In this document: positions 9,558 to 19,069 of the stretch, one piece after another
Numbering within the stretch: position 1 is the first letter of the stretch
Layout: the number at the start of each line of letters is the position of its first letter
DNA from: Anaerolineae bacterium
Lineage (GTDB): Bacteria > Chloroflexota > Anaerolineae > Anaerolineales > Villigracilaceae
Assembly (NCBI GenBank): GCA_017303735.1
Contig: JAFLCF010000024.1
Span: 1 to 34,737, forward strand
DNA: 34,737 bases
Direction of reading: 5' to 3'
The notes under the pieces: generated by a model
Told to the model about the DNA's origin: nothing
Databases searched by the model: none
The model's input: only the letters and a program-made list of their open reading frames with translations
Program-made: the position numbers and the translations under genes

Positions 9558-12457
9558 GCAACGGCAAGCAAACTAAAGGCGAGAATGAGGCGCGTGATTT
9601 TCGTCGCTTTATCGAAGAATCCTTTCCCGTCAAAGAGGTGGGCGAAACATCTGCAAGTGAAAAAAACGTTCGACAAGGTCATATCAGCACGCTACACATC
9701 TGGTGGGCGCGCCGTCCACTTGCCGCCAGCCGCGCAACTGCGTATGCCGCGCTGACGCCCGCGCCCAAAGACGCCGAAGAATGGCAGAAGAAGCGCGATT
9801 TCATCGTTCAGTTGAGCGATTGGGAAAACTCGAACAACCAAAGCCTGCTGGAACGCGCCCGCCGCGAGATATTGGAAGCGAATGGCGGTGTGCCGCCCAA
9901 AGTGCTCGACCCGTTCTCGGGCGGCGGTTCGTACCCACTGGAGGCATTGCGCCTGGGGTGCGAATCCTACGCTCACGATTACAACCCTGTGGCGGTGCTG
10001 ATCGAGAAAGCCACAATGGAATACCCGCAGAAGTTCGGGCGTCCGTTTGAGGGCATGCCTGACTGGGCAAAGCCGCAAAAGGCAGAGACAAAAGATCTGG
10101 GCGGAAAGAGGAAGAGCAAGAAAAAGTCGGGGGAACAAATCGCTCTTTTCGACTCGACAACTGGTTTGGATTCAACAGACTTTAATCCACTCCTGAACGC
10201 AGTGCGTTATTGGGGTAATTGGGTAATTGAAGAAGCACATAAGGAATTAAGTGATTTTTACTCAACCCAGGTTGAAGGCGAAACTCCCATTGGCTATATT
10301 TGGGCACATACTATAGAGTGCCAAAATCCTGTCTGCAGGGCAAAAATCCCCCTCATGAGACAATTCTTGTTGTCCAAGAAGAATAAAAGAAACATTGCTC
10401 TTTATCCCAAAATTAGCAAAGGGAAGATAGAGTTTAAGATAGTTGGTGATAAGTATGAACACTGGCCAGACGGATTTGATCCTAGCAACGGAACAATAAC
10501 GCAGGCAATTGCGGTATGTCCTATTTGCAAAAATACAATGGATAGCGATTTTGTTCATAGCGCATTTATTAATAACAAAACGTCCCAACAAATGATTGCT
10601 GTTGTCCTTCAAAATGAAGGATTGAAAGAAAAAAAATACAGAATTGCCAACGAGCAAGATATGGCTAATTTTGAAAAGGCGCGCCAATATTTAGGTGAAC
10701 TTTGCATAACTCTTGAGAAAGAATGGGGAATACCGCCTATTCCTGATGAAACAATTTACACCCCAGACGAGCAAGAATACAAAGAAGGCGGACTTCTTTG
10801 GAGTTTTTCACCTATTATGTTGTACGGGCTTTCTAGATGGGCATATTTGTTTAATGATAGGCAAAAACTTTCTGCACTTGTTTACATCAAAAAATTACGG
10901 CAAGCACACGCTCTTCAAAATCAAAATGCCAACATGAAAGAATTTAGCGAGGCTGTTTCGACATATTTAGCGTTGGCTTTGAGCAGGGCCACAAGTTATA
11001 ACGCCATTCTTTGCTGGTGGGAACCAACAGGTGAAAGAAGTTTTAATGTATTTGGACGTCAAGCAATGGGAATGATCTTCGATTATTCGGAACAAAACCC
11101 ATTCGGGCCGCTAACTGGAAATTGGAGCGCACAACTTGACAATGCAATCGAGGCAATAATTCAATTTTCAAACATTCCCCAGGTAAAAGCCCTACAGGAT
11201 AAGAAAATTGTCAGGCAAGGAACTGCATTGAGTCTCTCGTTTGAAGATAATACCTTCGATGCGATTCTTACCGACCCACCTTATTATGATAACGTACCAT
11301 ATTCTGTATTGTCAGATTTCTTTTATGTGTGGCTAAAACGGGCTGTAGGAAATTTACACCCAGATATATTTTCGACTACGCTTGCCCCAAAATCACAGGA
11401 AGTCATTGCTGAACTACCTTTGTTGCGGGGATTAAACAAGATCCAAGCAGCAGTTAAGCTGCCTAGAATCAAGTCATCCGAAGTTTTCGAAGATATGCTT
11501 GCCAAATCTTTCAAGGAGATTTTTCGAGTACTAAAAAACAATGGCGTTGCGGTAATTGTTTATGCACATAAATCCACATCTGGCTGGGAGACAGCAATTA
11601 ATGCTATTCTTGATTCCAATTTAGTTGTAACGAGTGCATGGCCGATTAACACAGAAATGAAAACTCGCCTCAGGGCCAGTGAATCTGCGGCATTGGCTTC
11701 TTCCATCTACATTGTTGCGAGAAAAATGCCGAGGCTGCCAACTGGCTTCTACAATGACGTTCGCAATGAACTTCGACAACACCTAGATGCAAAACTTCAC
11801 CGCCTGTGGGAAGAAGGTATTGGCGGAGCAGACTTTTTCATTGCTGCCATTGGGTCTGCGATTGAGATTTTTGGCAAGTATGAGCAGGTGATGGATTACG
11901 AAGGCAACATCGTCCGCGCCGACCGCCTGTTGGAAGAAGTCCGCTCGATTGCGACCAATTACGCTGTCAAGCAAATCCTGCACAACGGCTTTGCGGCAGA
12001 GATCACACCGATGGCAAGGTTCTATGTCCTCTGGCGCTGGAATTATGGCGAAGCGCTTGTCCCATTTGATGAAGTCAACAAACTGGCGCACTCTTGCGGT
12101 CTCGACTTAAGTCTGCAATTCAGCAAGAACGGTTTCATCAAGAAGGAAAAGGAATTCGTCCGCATGTTGGGTCCGCAAGGGCGCAAACTGGATGATTTGG
12201 ACGATCCACGCGACATGATTGACGTGATGCACAAGGCGTTATTGCTTTGGGAGAAAGGTCAGCGTAACGAGATGGTCAAGGCACTGGCAGATCGCGGCTT
12301 TGGCAAGAGCGAAGCATTTTATAGAGTTGCGCAGGCGATCTCGGAAACACTTCCGCTGGAGAGCAAAGAGAAGAAGTTGCTGGATGGATTCCTTGCGGGC
12401 AGGGATCGTGTCCAGGAGGAAGTGGAGAAGGCTGAAAGTCAAGGGAGATTGTTGTGA
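9554..12457 (+). CDS. DUF1156 adenine-specific DNA methyltransferase with zinc ribbon
   Basis: This 967-residue protein belongs to the COG1743/DUF1156 family. The DUF1156 signature (HISTLHIWWARRPLAASRAT) lies near residues 40-60. The SAM-binding motif DPFSGGGS begins at Asp119, and the catalytic motif DPPYYD is at 574-579, indicating N6-adenine (or N4-cytosine) methylation. Between them are Cys256/Cys261 and Cys322/Cys325 (CPIC), a probable zinc ribbon. The enzyme probably marks host DNA as self for the helicase/ATPase machinery. Composition changes sharply inside the gene: hand counts give 39/60 G+C at 9841-9900, 18/60 at 10381-10440 and 34/60 at 11881-11940. The central AT-rich part spans roughly residues 200-740. 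The reading frame is intact, so recombination rather than decay is likely. It overlaps the helicase gene by ATGA. Confidence 0.9.
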   Translation: MSNGKQTKGENEARDFRRFIEESFPVKEVGETSASEKNVRQGHISTLHIWWARRPLAASRATAYAALTPAPKDAEEWQKKRDFIVQLSDWENSNNQSLLERARREILEANGGVPPKVLDPFSGGGSYPLEALRLGCESYAHDYNPVAVLIEKATMEYPQKFGRPFEGMPDWAKPQKAETKDLGGKRKSKKKSGEQIALFDSTTGLDSTDFNPLLNAVRYWGNWVIEEAHKELSDFYSTQVEGETPIGYIWAHTIECQNPVCRAKIPLMRQFLLSKKNKRNIALYPKISKGKIEFKIVGDKYEHWPDGFDPSNGTITQAIAVCPICKNTMDSDFVHSAFINNKTSQQMIAVVLQNEGLKEKKYRIANEQDMANFEKARQYLGELCITLEKEWGIPPIPDETIYTPDEQEYKEGGLLWSFSPIMLYGLSRWAYLFNDRQKLSALVYIKKLRQAHALQNQNANMKEFSEAVSTYLALALSRATSYNAILCWWEPTGERSFNVFGRQAMGMIFDYSEQNPFGPLTGNWSAQLDNAIEAIIQFSNIPQVKALQDKKIVRQGTALSLSFEDNTFDAILTDPPYYDNVPYSVLSDFFYVWLKRAVGNLHPDIFSTTLAPKSQEVIAELPLLRGLNKIQAAVKLPRIKSSEVFEDMLAKSFKEIFRVLKNNGVAVIVYAHKSTSGWETAINAILDSNLVVTSAWPINTEMKTRLRASESAALASSIYIVARKMPRLPTGFYNDVRNELRQHLDAKLHRLWEEGIGGADFFIAAIGSAIEIFGKYEQVMDYEGNIVRADRLLEEVRSIATNYAVKQILHNGFAAEITPMARFYVLWRWNYGEALVPFDEVNKLAHSCGLDLSLQFSKNGFIKKEKEFVRMLGPQGRKLDDLDDPRDMIDVMHKALLLWEKGQRNEMVKALADRGFGKSEAFYRVAQAISETLPLESKEKKLLDGFLAGRDRVQEEVEKAESQGRLL

Positions 12458-13095
12458 TGAATGACGAACGATCAGGCTCTGAAAACCAGAGTTATAAGCG
12501 CCTTCAACTCACCATCTCGGTGGTAGCGGTAGTATTAGCTGTTGTCCATATGGCGTGGCCTAACATAAAAGTCGACTCGATAACCATAGTATTAATGGTT
12601 ATCAGTGTGCTGCCGTGGCTTGCCCCGCTGATTAAATCGTTGGAACTTCCTGGTGGATATAAACTTGAATTTCGAGACGTGCAAAATGCAAAGGAAAAGG
12701 CTGACAAGGCTGGCTTGCTCGATTCAAAATCTAAATCAGGCGAACCAGATTCGCTATATATGCAAATTGCCGAGCGTGATCCCAACCTTGCGCTTGCAGG
12801 ACTCAGAATTGAGATTGAAAAAAGACTTTTACGGATTGCACAGGCAAACGACATATCCACCTATAAACTAAGCGTAGGGAAAACGTTGAGATTGCTTGCC
12901 GAACGACAGGCTATAACTAAAGATGAGTATTATGCTTTGCAAGATATCGTGAGCGTATTAAATCCTGCAGTTCATGGCGCTACCGTGAGTCGAGACACAG
13001 TTGAGTATGCGTTGGATATGGGAACAAGCCTGTTGAATGCTTTAGATGAAAAAATCCCAAGTGAAGATGAAAAGGTTAAGAGTCAAGGGAGGTAA
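12457..13095 (+). CDS. Two-helix membrane protein with DUF4145/HEPN-like cytoplasmic domain
   Basis: The 212-residue product has two predicted membrane helices (about 17-34 and 41-58), then GGYKLEF and a charged helical region. The C-terminal domain (about 105-195) contains paired helices and an NPAVHG segment that looks like the DUF4145 branch of HEPN-like folds. I see no convincing catalytic R-x4-6-H motif. I chose the ATG at 12457, which overlaps the preceding TGA, over the GTG one codon upstream. The gene sits inside the defence operon, 5 bases before the Rad50-like ATPase gene, and shares its AT-rich style. It could anchor the ATPase at the membrane or act as an abortive effector; both ideas are inference. 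I do not recognise a named family for the full protein. Confidence 0.72.
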   Translation: MNDERSGSENQSYKRLQLTISVVAVVLAVVHMAWPNIKVDSITIVLMVISVLPWLAPLIKSLELPGGYKLEFRDVQNAKEKADKAGLLDSKSKSGEPDSLYMQIAERDPNLALAGLRIEIEKRLLRIAQANDISTYKLSVGKTLRLLAERQAITKDEYYALQDIVSVLNPAVHGATVSRDTVEYALDMGTSLLNALDEKIPSEDEKVKSQGR

Positions 13096-13100
13096 TAGCG

Positions 13101-15893
13101 ATGAAAAGTTTACATGCTACAAATGATCATGTGTTGAATTTGCTTGTGAACACTACTGAATTATTAAGCGCCTATGTCAATGCTTACCCTGGAAAAGGTG
13201 AGAGCAGCCCTAGTACACAGTGGATCGAAAGATGGTTTATTGACCGAGCGATATATTATTTAAATAACCCAACACAAGATCAAGCAATTTCCCTCAACGC
13301 AGAGGAGTTATCAGAAAGTATCTTAAGTCAGCAACTCACTGTTGTTCGGAAAACCTTCAGTATCATTTCGATTCTCCCTCATTATTTCAGAGGTTTTCGG
13401 TCAGTAGAATATCCTATTAATTTAACTGGAAAACTTGTTGTAATTGATGGACATAATAGCACAGGAAAAACAAGCCTTGCCGAGGCGTTTGAGTGGTTAT
13501 TAAGTGGGCAATTAATCCGAAGAGATTTAGGGGATATGGGCGATTCAAGAGAATTGGAAAATTGTATAAGTAACCAATTTCGTCCTGAGAGTGAATCTAC
13601 TTGGGTCGAGACTGAGTTTTCGTTGGAAAATGGCGAGAAAATAAAACTGAAAAGAGTCCTAACACGGGATTACGATCAAACCAAGAACTCTAAGGCTGAA
13701 TCCGAGTTTTACTTAAATGGCACTCTGCTAACAAAAGATGATGAAGAGGATTTACTAGATGAAATGCTGGCAGGACATGCTCCTGTTCTGATGCAGCATT
13801 CTTTGAGAGCATTTGTATTTAGTTCGCCTGCACAAAGAAGAAACTACTTTGAGCGATTGCTGAGGTTAGATGAACTTGCTCATTTGATTGAAAAATCGGT
13901 TATTGGCAACGCAAGGCTACCAGATTTCACCAGCAGCACAGGAAGTATCGCTTGGAAAGAATGGGAGGAGTTTAAGAAACTTTCTGAAACAACCGTAGTA
14001 AAAGCGCTAAAGAAATGCGAGAAGGTGTCGCCTCAACCGCTACAAATACTAGAAACAACTTTACAAGAATATTGTTCGAGTGCTTTTGGTATAAGCACAG
14101 AAGGCTTAACCATTGAAGAGGCGCAGAGGGCAGTAGGAGATCTTCAAAGAGGTCAAAGAGAACAAGGCTTTCCCATTTTAGACAATCTGAGACCTCAAAA
14201 GACAGTTGATCCACAATTACTGGATTTGTATTCAGAAAATAATCTTCAAAGACGATTGACAGATCTTGATGCTTTAACTTTGGCGGTCAAGAGCGCCGAA
14301 ATCGCCTCAAAAGCCATAAGCGATACTCAGTTAGTTATCACAAAAATGTTGGAGGATTTATCTAAGGCGGGGATTTTTGTAAACACAAAAGAGCCTCTAA
14401 CTTGCCCGCTGTGCAATTACGCAGACACTCCTACTTTGACGCCAGAAAGAATTTCTGAAATTCAATCATGGCAACCGATTCAGCAGGCAGCGCAACAAGC
14501 AAAAACAAATCTTGATGAAAAGATAAATGAGATTAAGTCTTTTATACGGGATTTGGTTTCTGCAAAAAATGGGTTAATTCCTAACTTACCATCTGATGCT
14601 GATTGGGAAGATGCTCTAAAAAATAAAGCAATACAGATTTCCGAATCCGCACTTGTGTGCAAGCAAAAATTACAGGAAACTCATAATCAAATCGCCGAAT
14701 TTAACCAAATCATTAAGTCTATTTCCGAACTATTAAAGCAAACACCTTCACTGCAAGGTGCCGAGCAAGTTAAAAGCCTATTGACAAGCCTTGTGCCATT
14801 GCTGGCCGTTGTTGTGGATAAAGCCCAAGAATATTCAGATGTTTTTCGTTCTCTTGAAGAAACTATTGGAAAGCAATCGCGTGAAGATCCGAACTATAAC
14901 TTACGAGAGATGTGGCTTTCTATCGTGCAAAAAAGAGGAAACCTTTTAGCAGATTTTGCATGGGAGCGGGCTAAAAAGAATGCACAAAAAGAGATTGAGA
15001 ATATCAGAGATGCATTGGTAAGACTGCGTGACAAACTTGTTGAAGCACGCCGGGTATCCTTCAGTGAGGGGATGACGGCAATTTGGAGCAAATTGCGAAA
15101 TGATAGATATTCCATGTTTAGCCGCCTTTATATTCCCCCATCTTCGGGGAGAGGATTACCCGTTGAGATACATGTCAAGGCTGAGCTTAATGATGGTGTG
15201 CAAACAAAAGAAGTTGATGCTTTGCGGGTTTTTAGTGAGTCTCAAATTAATATTTTGGGTATTGCTGCATTTGCAACCAGATCTAAACTACTTGGTCATC
15301 GTACTATAATACTTGATGATCCTGTTCAATCTATGGATGAAGAGCATTTTAAGACTTTTTCAAATCAGTTGTTACCCGAATTTATAGGAGACGACGGACA
15401 GGTGATTATATTTACACATAATGACACCTTTGCGCGTGAATTAAGTTTCTCTTGGGCAGGTAAAGATATTGATTTTTACACTACCATGTCGATTGACCAT
15501 CGCAGAAAAAAGGGTTGCGTCGTGACAGAAGGTAATAGACGAGTTCAAGAGCGATTAAAACAGGCAGAAAAGGCTTTAGAAGACGGCGATTTAGAAAAAG
15601 CATGGATTGCCGTTAGAAAGTCTACAGAGAGACTTTGTACATTGATTCGCGCAAAATATGGTGAACCTAATTTCGATCACTTCTCATGGCGTAATACGAC
15701 TACCGAGGATATGTTGAAGCAAGGCGTTGGCACAATTCTGGATGCCAAGAATTTTGGAACAACGAGAATAAAAGAAATTTTGTCGATGACTGCTGCTGCT
15801 GCGCACGATAAAAAACTGTACCAAGAAACTGACTTGGTTAATTCAATAAAGTACATTCGCGAATTGACTGTGAATTTACAGATTGCTGGTTAG
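13101..15893 (+). CDS. Rad50/SbcC-like ABC ATPase with CPLC zinc hook and HEPN-like tail
   Basis: The 930-residue protein is an SMC/Rad50-type ABC ATPase. Walker A GHNSTGKT is at 117-124. A coiled-coil region is interrupted by CPLC at 435-438, which looks like a Rad50 zinc hook for dimerisation. The second half carries a signature-like FSESQIN (near 710), Walker B TIILDD (Asp739-Asp740) followed by PVQSMD, and an H-loop IIFTHND. About 100 N-terminal residues precede the ATPase. The C-terminal 120 residues form a separate helical domain ending in AAAHDKKLYQETDLVNSIKY, similar in style to DUF4145/HEPN domains. GGAGG 8 bases upstream supports the ATG. No Mre11/SbcD nuclease partner is encoded nearby. 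It may clamp phage DNA or loop ends for the helicase. The ATPase assignment is firm; its role is inferred. Confidence 0.85.
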   Translation: MKSLHATNDHVLNLLVNTTELLSAYVNAYPGKGESSPSTQWIERWFIDRAIYYLNNPTQDQAISLNAEELSESILSQQLTVVRKTFSIISILPHYFRGFRSVEYPINLTGKLVVIDGHNSTGKTSLAEAFEWLLSGQLIRRDLGDMGDSRELENCISNQFRPESESTWVETEFSLENGEKIKLKRVLTRDYDQTKNSKAESEFYLNGTLLTKDDEEDLLDEMLAGHAPVLMQHSLRAFVFSSPAQRRNYFERLLRLDELAHLIEKSVIGNARLPDFTSSTGSIAWKEWEEFKKLSETTVVKALKKCEKVSPQPLQILETTLQEYCSSAFGISTEGLTIEEAQRAVGDLQRGQREQGFPILDNLRPQKTVDPQLLDLYSENNLQRRLTDLDALTLAVKSAEIASKAISDTQLVITKMLEDLSKAGIFVNTKEPLTCPLCNYADTPTLTPERISEIQSWQPIQQAAQQAKTNLDEKINEIKSFIRDLVSAKNGLIPNLPSDADWEDALKNKAIQISESALVCKQKLQETHNQIAEFNQIIKSISELLKQTPSLQGAEQVKSLLTSLVPLLAVVVDKAQEYSDVFRSLEETIGKQSREDPNYNLREMWLSIVQKRGNLLADFAWERAKKNAQKEIENIRDALVRLRDKLVEARRVSFSEGMTAIWSKLRNDRYSMFSRLYIPPSSGRGLPVEIHVKAELNDGVQTKEVDALRVFSESQINILGIAAFATRSKLLGHRTIILDDPVQSMDEEHFKTFSNQLLPEFIGDDGQVIIFTHNDTFARELSFSWAGKDIDFYTTMSIDHRRKKGCVVTEGNRRVQERLKQAEKALEDGDLEKAWIAVRKSTERLCTLIRAKYGEPNFDHFSWRNTTTEDMLKQGVGTILDAKNFGTTRIKEILSMTAAAAHDKKLYQETDLVNSIKYIRELTVNLQIAG

Positions 15894-15901
15894 GAGATCA
15901 T

Positions 15902-18463
15902 ATGACCGCATTTCATACTATCGCAATTCCACACGATGATATTCTGCAAGGACGTCTCACAATGGATGTCTTTGCTGCCGATCTTTGGGAAGTCTTCAAA
16001 GGTCGCGGGGTCGAAGAATATCGCAACCCCGATCTGTTCTTCCAGAAGACCTATGAAACCGAAGGTCTCAAAACCCTCCTAGATGTGGTGGAAAAGCGCC
16101 TCAAGGGCAAGGGCGGAGATCCTGTCTTGCAGATTCAAACTCCCTTTGGAGGCGGTAAAACGCATACCCTCATTGCCATGTATCATAAGGCAAAAGAATG
16201 GGGCGCGAAGCCAGTGGTCATAGTCGGGACGACGATGTCTGCCAAAGAAACCTTGTGGGGCATTCTCGAAGAGCAACTCACAGGCAAGAAAAAGAACTTC
16301 AAAGACATGGTAGCCCCAGGACGAACGGACGAACTGCGTGACATGTTGACCAATGCGGGTCCTGTATTGATTCTGATGGATGAGGTTCTAGAATACATCA
16401 CCAAGGCACTTGGCGTAACAGTTGGCGAGAGCACCCTAGCAGAACAGACCATCGCGTTTATGCAAGAACTGACCGAAACCGTCGCAATGCTAAACAATAT
16501 TGTATTGGTGGTCACATTACCGTCCAGCCACATGCCCAACATGCAATCTGCCAAGGCGCAGCAGTTCCTACAAAACCTGCAACAAGTTTCCGGGCGTGTT
16601 GAGAAGATCTATACGCCTGTCCAGGAACATGAAATCACAAGCGTGATTCGTTTGCGTTTGTTCTCGAAAATCGACCATAAAAAAGCCAGCAAAATCATCA
16701 ATCAATTCGTCGAATATGCCACCCATGAGTCTCTTTTGCCTTCCGGGGTTGAAGCCTCCGAATACCGCGCTCAATTCGAAGCCTCCTACCCATTCCTGCC
16801 AGATGTGGTCGAAATCCTGTATCATCGCTGGGGTAGTTACTCCACGTTTCAACGCACGCGTGGTGCATTGCGCTTACTGGCGTTGGTAATTCACAACCTA
16901 AAAGATACTGCTGCGCCCTACATCACATTAGCAAACTTTGACCTGTCCAATCAAGAAATCCGCCGTGAATTGCTCAAACACATTGGCGCGGAGTTCGACA
17001 GTGTGGTTGCAGCAGATATTACAAGCGCCGAAGCTGGCGCGCAAAAGGTCAATGCGAATTTAGGCAAAGCCTATCAAGGGTTAAAACTAGGTGAACGTGT
17101 CGCTACCACTGTCTTTATGTATTCCTTCTCGGGTGGTGTCGAACGTGGCGCTACTCTTACTGAAATCAAGCGTAATGCGACTACCACCGAGAACCCGTCC
17201 GCAACGGTGGCTGAAGCCGTTGAAGAACTCAAAGGGCGATTGTTCTACATTCAGAACCAGTCCAGCAAGTATTTCTTTAGCAATCAGGCAAACTTGAACC
17301 ATTTACTGCTGGTCAAGATGGATAATGTGCAGGAAACAGAAGTCAAGGGACTTGAAGAAAGGCTTTTGCGCGAGAATGTCCGCACAGATAAGTTCAAAAC
17401 ATATATCTGGCGGTCTGAAAGCGCCGACATTCCTGACATCCCTGATTTGAAATTGGTTGTGCTGTCAGAAAATAATCCAGCAGCCATCAAGACTATTTTG
17501 GAAGAAAAAGGCGGTTCGCCGCGCGTTCATCGAAACACCGTGTTTTTCCTTGTTCCGATGCCCAGCGAACGAGTGGCGTTTGGGAATACGATTCGTCGTT
17601 TCCTGGCTTATCAGGCATTACAAAGCGACATCACCCTAAAACTCACTGCTGACCAGATGGGCGAAATAAAGACCAATCAGAAAAGGTTGGAAGGTGATTT
17701 GGCGGAAGGCTTGCGCAGGCTATACCGACAGGTCTATTTGCCTGCCAAGAATGGAATTAAGGATAGCGATCTTGGCGTCCCAACATCGGGATATTCTGGA
17801 TATATCGATCAAGAAGTGTATGAACGTTTACGTTCTGATGGCGAAATCCTTGAAAAAATTGCACCTTTGGTCATTCGAGAAAAGTTCCTGAAAGACCGCG
17901 ATTTTGTATCCACGGCTCAGTTGTATCAGTCCAGTTTGAAGACACCCGGTGAAGCCCGCGCAACAAGTCAGCAGGCTTGGGATACCGGAATTGCCGAAGG
18001 TGTACGCTCTGGTTTATTTGGTCTGGGCGAAGTAAGAGACGATAAACCGATTTGTAATTATTACAAACAGGAATCCACACCTGCTTTTGCTGACAATGAG
18101 GTTCTGATCAAGGCTGAAATCTGTCAGGCACAGATCAAAGAACGAGAAGCGCAAACTACGTTCGTGCCGGGTGGTTCCAATCCATCTGGTGGAATTGGTG
18201 AGCCACCTGCCACGTCACCGAATTCTGGCGCAACTCCCACTTCAACAACTTTGCCAGATAAGGGTCTGAAACAGTTGTCATTTAATTTCACGGTTCCCAA
18301 GGGAAAAGTTGCCAACCTAATGGGTGTATTGAACTATCTCCAAAGTAAGTATGAACACATGGATATCAGCCTCCATTTAGACCGTGGACAAATGACTGAG
18401 CAGGAATATGAAGACAAGGTCAAGGAAGCGTTCAGGCAGATGGGAATTGATATTGATAATTGA
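15902..18463 (+). CDS. DUF499-family AAA ATPase (defence operon)
   Basis: This 853-residue protein matches the COG1483/DUF499 family. It begins with a typical DUF499 N-terminus, then Walker A QTPFGGGKT (GGGKT at 83-87) and Walker B LILMDEV (Asp160-Glu161). A Pro/Ser/Gly/Thr-rich linker near residues 750-780 leads to a compact C-terminal domain ending MGIDIDN. DUF499 proteins recurrently accompany DUF1156 methyltransferases and large helicases in defence islands and are assumed to be the ATP-driven core of the restriction step; their exact activity is not established. AGGAG 5 bases before the ATG supports the start. The gap after the Rad50-like gene is 8 bases, so it is the last gene of the operon. 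A convergent hairpin lies downstream. Confidence 0.9.
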   Translation: MTAFHTIAIPHDDILQGRLTMDVFAADLWEVFKGRGVEEYRNPDLFFQKTYETEGLKTLLDVVEKRLKGKGGDPVLQIQTPFGGGKTHTLIAMYHKAKEWGAKPVVIVGTTMSAKETLWGILEEQLTGKKKNFKDMVAPGRTDELRDMLTNAGPVLILMDEVLEYITKALGVTVGESTLAEQTIAFMQELTETVAMLNNIVLVVTLPSSHMPNMQSAKAQQFLQNLQQVSGRVEKIYTPVQEHEITSVIRLRLFSKIDHKKASKIINQFVEYATHESLLPSGVEASEYRAQFEASYPFLPDVVEILYHRWGSYSTFQRTRGALRLLALVIHNLKDTAAPYITLANFDLSNQEIRRELLKHIGAEFDSVVAADITSAEAGAQKVNANLGKAYQGLKLGERVATTVFMYSFSGGVERGATLTEIKRNATTTENPSATVAEAVEELKGRLFYIQNQSSKYFFSNQANLNHLLLVKMDNVQETEVKGLEERLLRENVRTDKFKTYIWRSESADIPDIPDLKLVVLSENNPAAIKTILEEKGGSPRVHRNTVFFLVPMPSERVAFGNTIRRFLAYQALQSDITLKLTADQMGEIKTNQKRLEGDLAEGLRRLYRQVYLPAKNGIKDSDLGVPTSGYSGYIDQEVYERLRSDGEILEKIAPLVIREKFLKDRDFVSTAQLYQSSLKTPGEARATSQQAWDTGIAEGVRSGLFGLGEVRDDKPICNYYKQESTPAFADNEVLIKAEICQAQIKEREAQTTFVPGGSNPSGGIGEPPATSPNSGATPTSTTLPDKGLKQLSFNFTVPKGKVANLMGVLNYLQSKYEHMDISLHLDRGQMTEQEYEDKVKEAFRQMGIDIDN

Positions 18464-18500
18464 TTTTTACTAATATCCAAATCAAGACAAATTTTAAACA

Positions 18501-18535
18501 AAAAAAGCCCCTGATTTTCAACCAATCAGGGGCTT
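18501..18535 (-). terminator. Convergent terminator between the defence operon and the - strand block
   Basis: AAGCCCCTGATT (18505-18516) pairs perfectly with AATCAGGGGCTT (18524-18535) around a 7-base loop. The A-run at 18501-18506 becomes a U-tract on the - strand, so it best terminates the - strand zinc-protein gene. The same stem could stop + strand readthrough from the DUF499 gene. Confidence 0.85.
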
Positions 18536-18540
18536 ACTGT

Positions 18541-18969
18541 TTATATGAACCTGAACCTTACCAGATATTGTTGCAGTCTTTCATGTGAGATCACCCTTCC
18601 GCTGTAGTCTTCCCGCCATGACCCATCTTCCAATGGGATGTACACCAACGGCTTCCTCGCCGGCAACACCAATCCGCATTGGAATGGCAATCTGGTCTCA
18701 AACAAGCGTCGGCGTTCCTCTCTGAGTCTGCGGAATAACTCTCGCTTGCTCAGTCCTTTCTTTGGCAATTCACCCGTGAAAAGGGGTGCTTGCACTTGGG
18801 CTAGCGCCTTATCGGAATAAGCCATGCGAGAACCAGGTTTACTCTGAATGCGAACACTTTTCACCGAGGTGGACTTGATCCCCGCGCACTCGGGACCCAT
18901 GCCGATTGCAACACTCAGCGGAGATTTCAACCGCCGACCACATTTTTTGCATCTTGGTTGTTTTTCCAT
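18541..18969 (-). CDS. Small zinc-binding protein, DUF6011-like
   Basis: The 142-residue product starts MEKQPRCKKCGRRLKSPLSV. The pattern CxxCGRxL...S...GxGPxC near its N-terminus is the zinc-knuckle signature I associate with DUF6011 proteins of plasmids and phages. The middle is strongly basic (KRELFRRLREERRRL), suggesting nucleic-acid binding. ATG at 18969 is preferred because GGAGG (complement of 18975-18979) sits 5 bases upstream; the adjacent ATG at 18972 is too close. It is the last gene of the - strand array, separated from the methyltransferase-helicase by a 12-bp hairpin. The function is unknown. Confidence 0.75.
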   Translation of the reverse strand: MEKQPRCKKCGRRLKSPLSVAIGMGPECAGIKSTSVKSVRIQSKPGSRMAYSDKALAQVQAPLFTGELPKKGLSKRELFRRLREERRRLFETRLPFQCGLVLPARKPLVYIPLEDGSWREDYSGRVISHERLQQYLVRFRFI

Positions 18970-18990
18970 CATAACCTCCGTTACAGAATA

Positions 18991-19021
18991 CAGCAGTCCG
19001 GGTGTGAAGCCCGGACTGCTG
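18991..19021 (-). terminator. Intergenic hairpin E (12-bp perfect stem)
   Basis: CAGCAGTCCGGG (18991-19002) pairs with CCCGGACTGCTG (19010-19021), loop 7 bases. It lies 48 bases after the methyltransferase-helicase stop and 21 bases before the next start codon. No U-tract follows on either strand, so it may be an RNA stability or attenuation element rather than a simple terminator. Confidence 0.6.
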
Positions 19022-19069
19022 TCGTTTCCCTGCATTCTTCATATCTATTGCAACTGTAGAATGCAAGTC

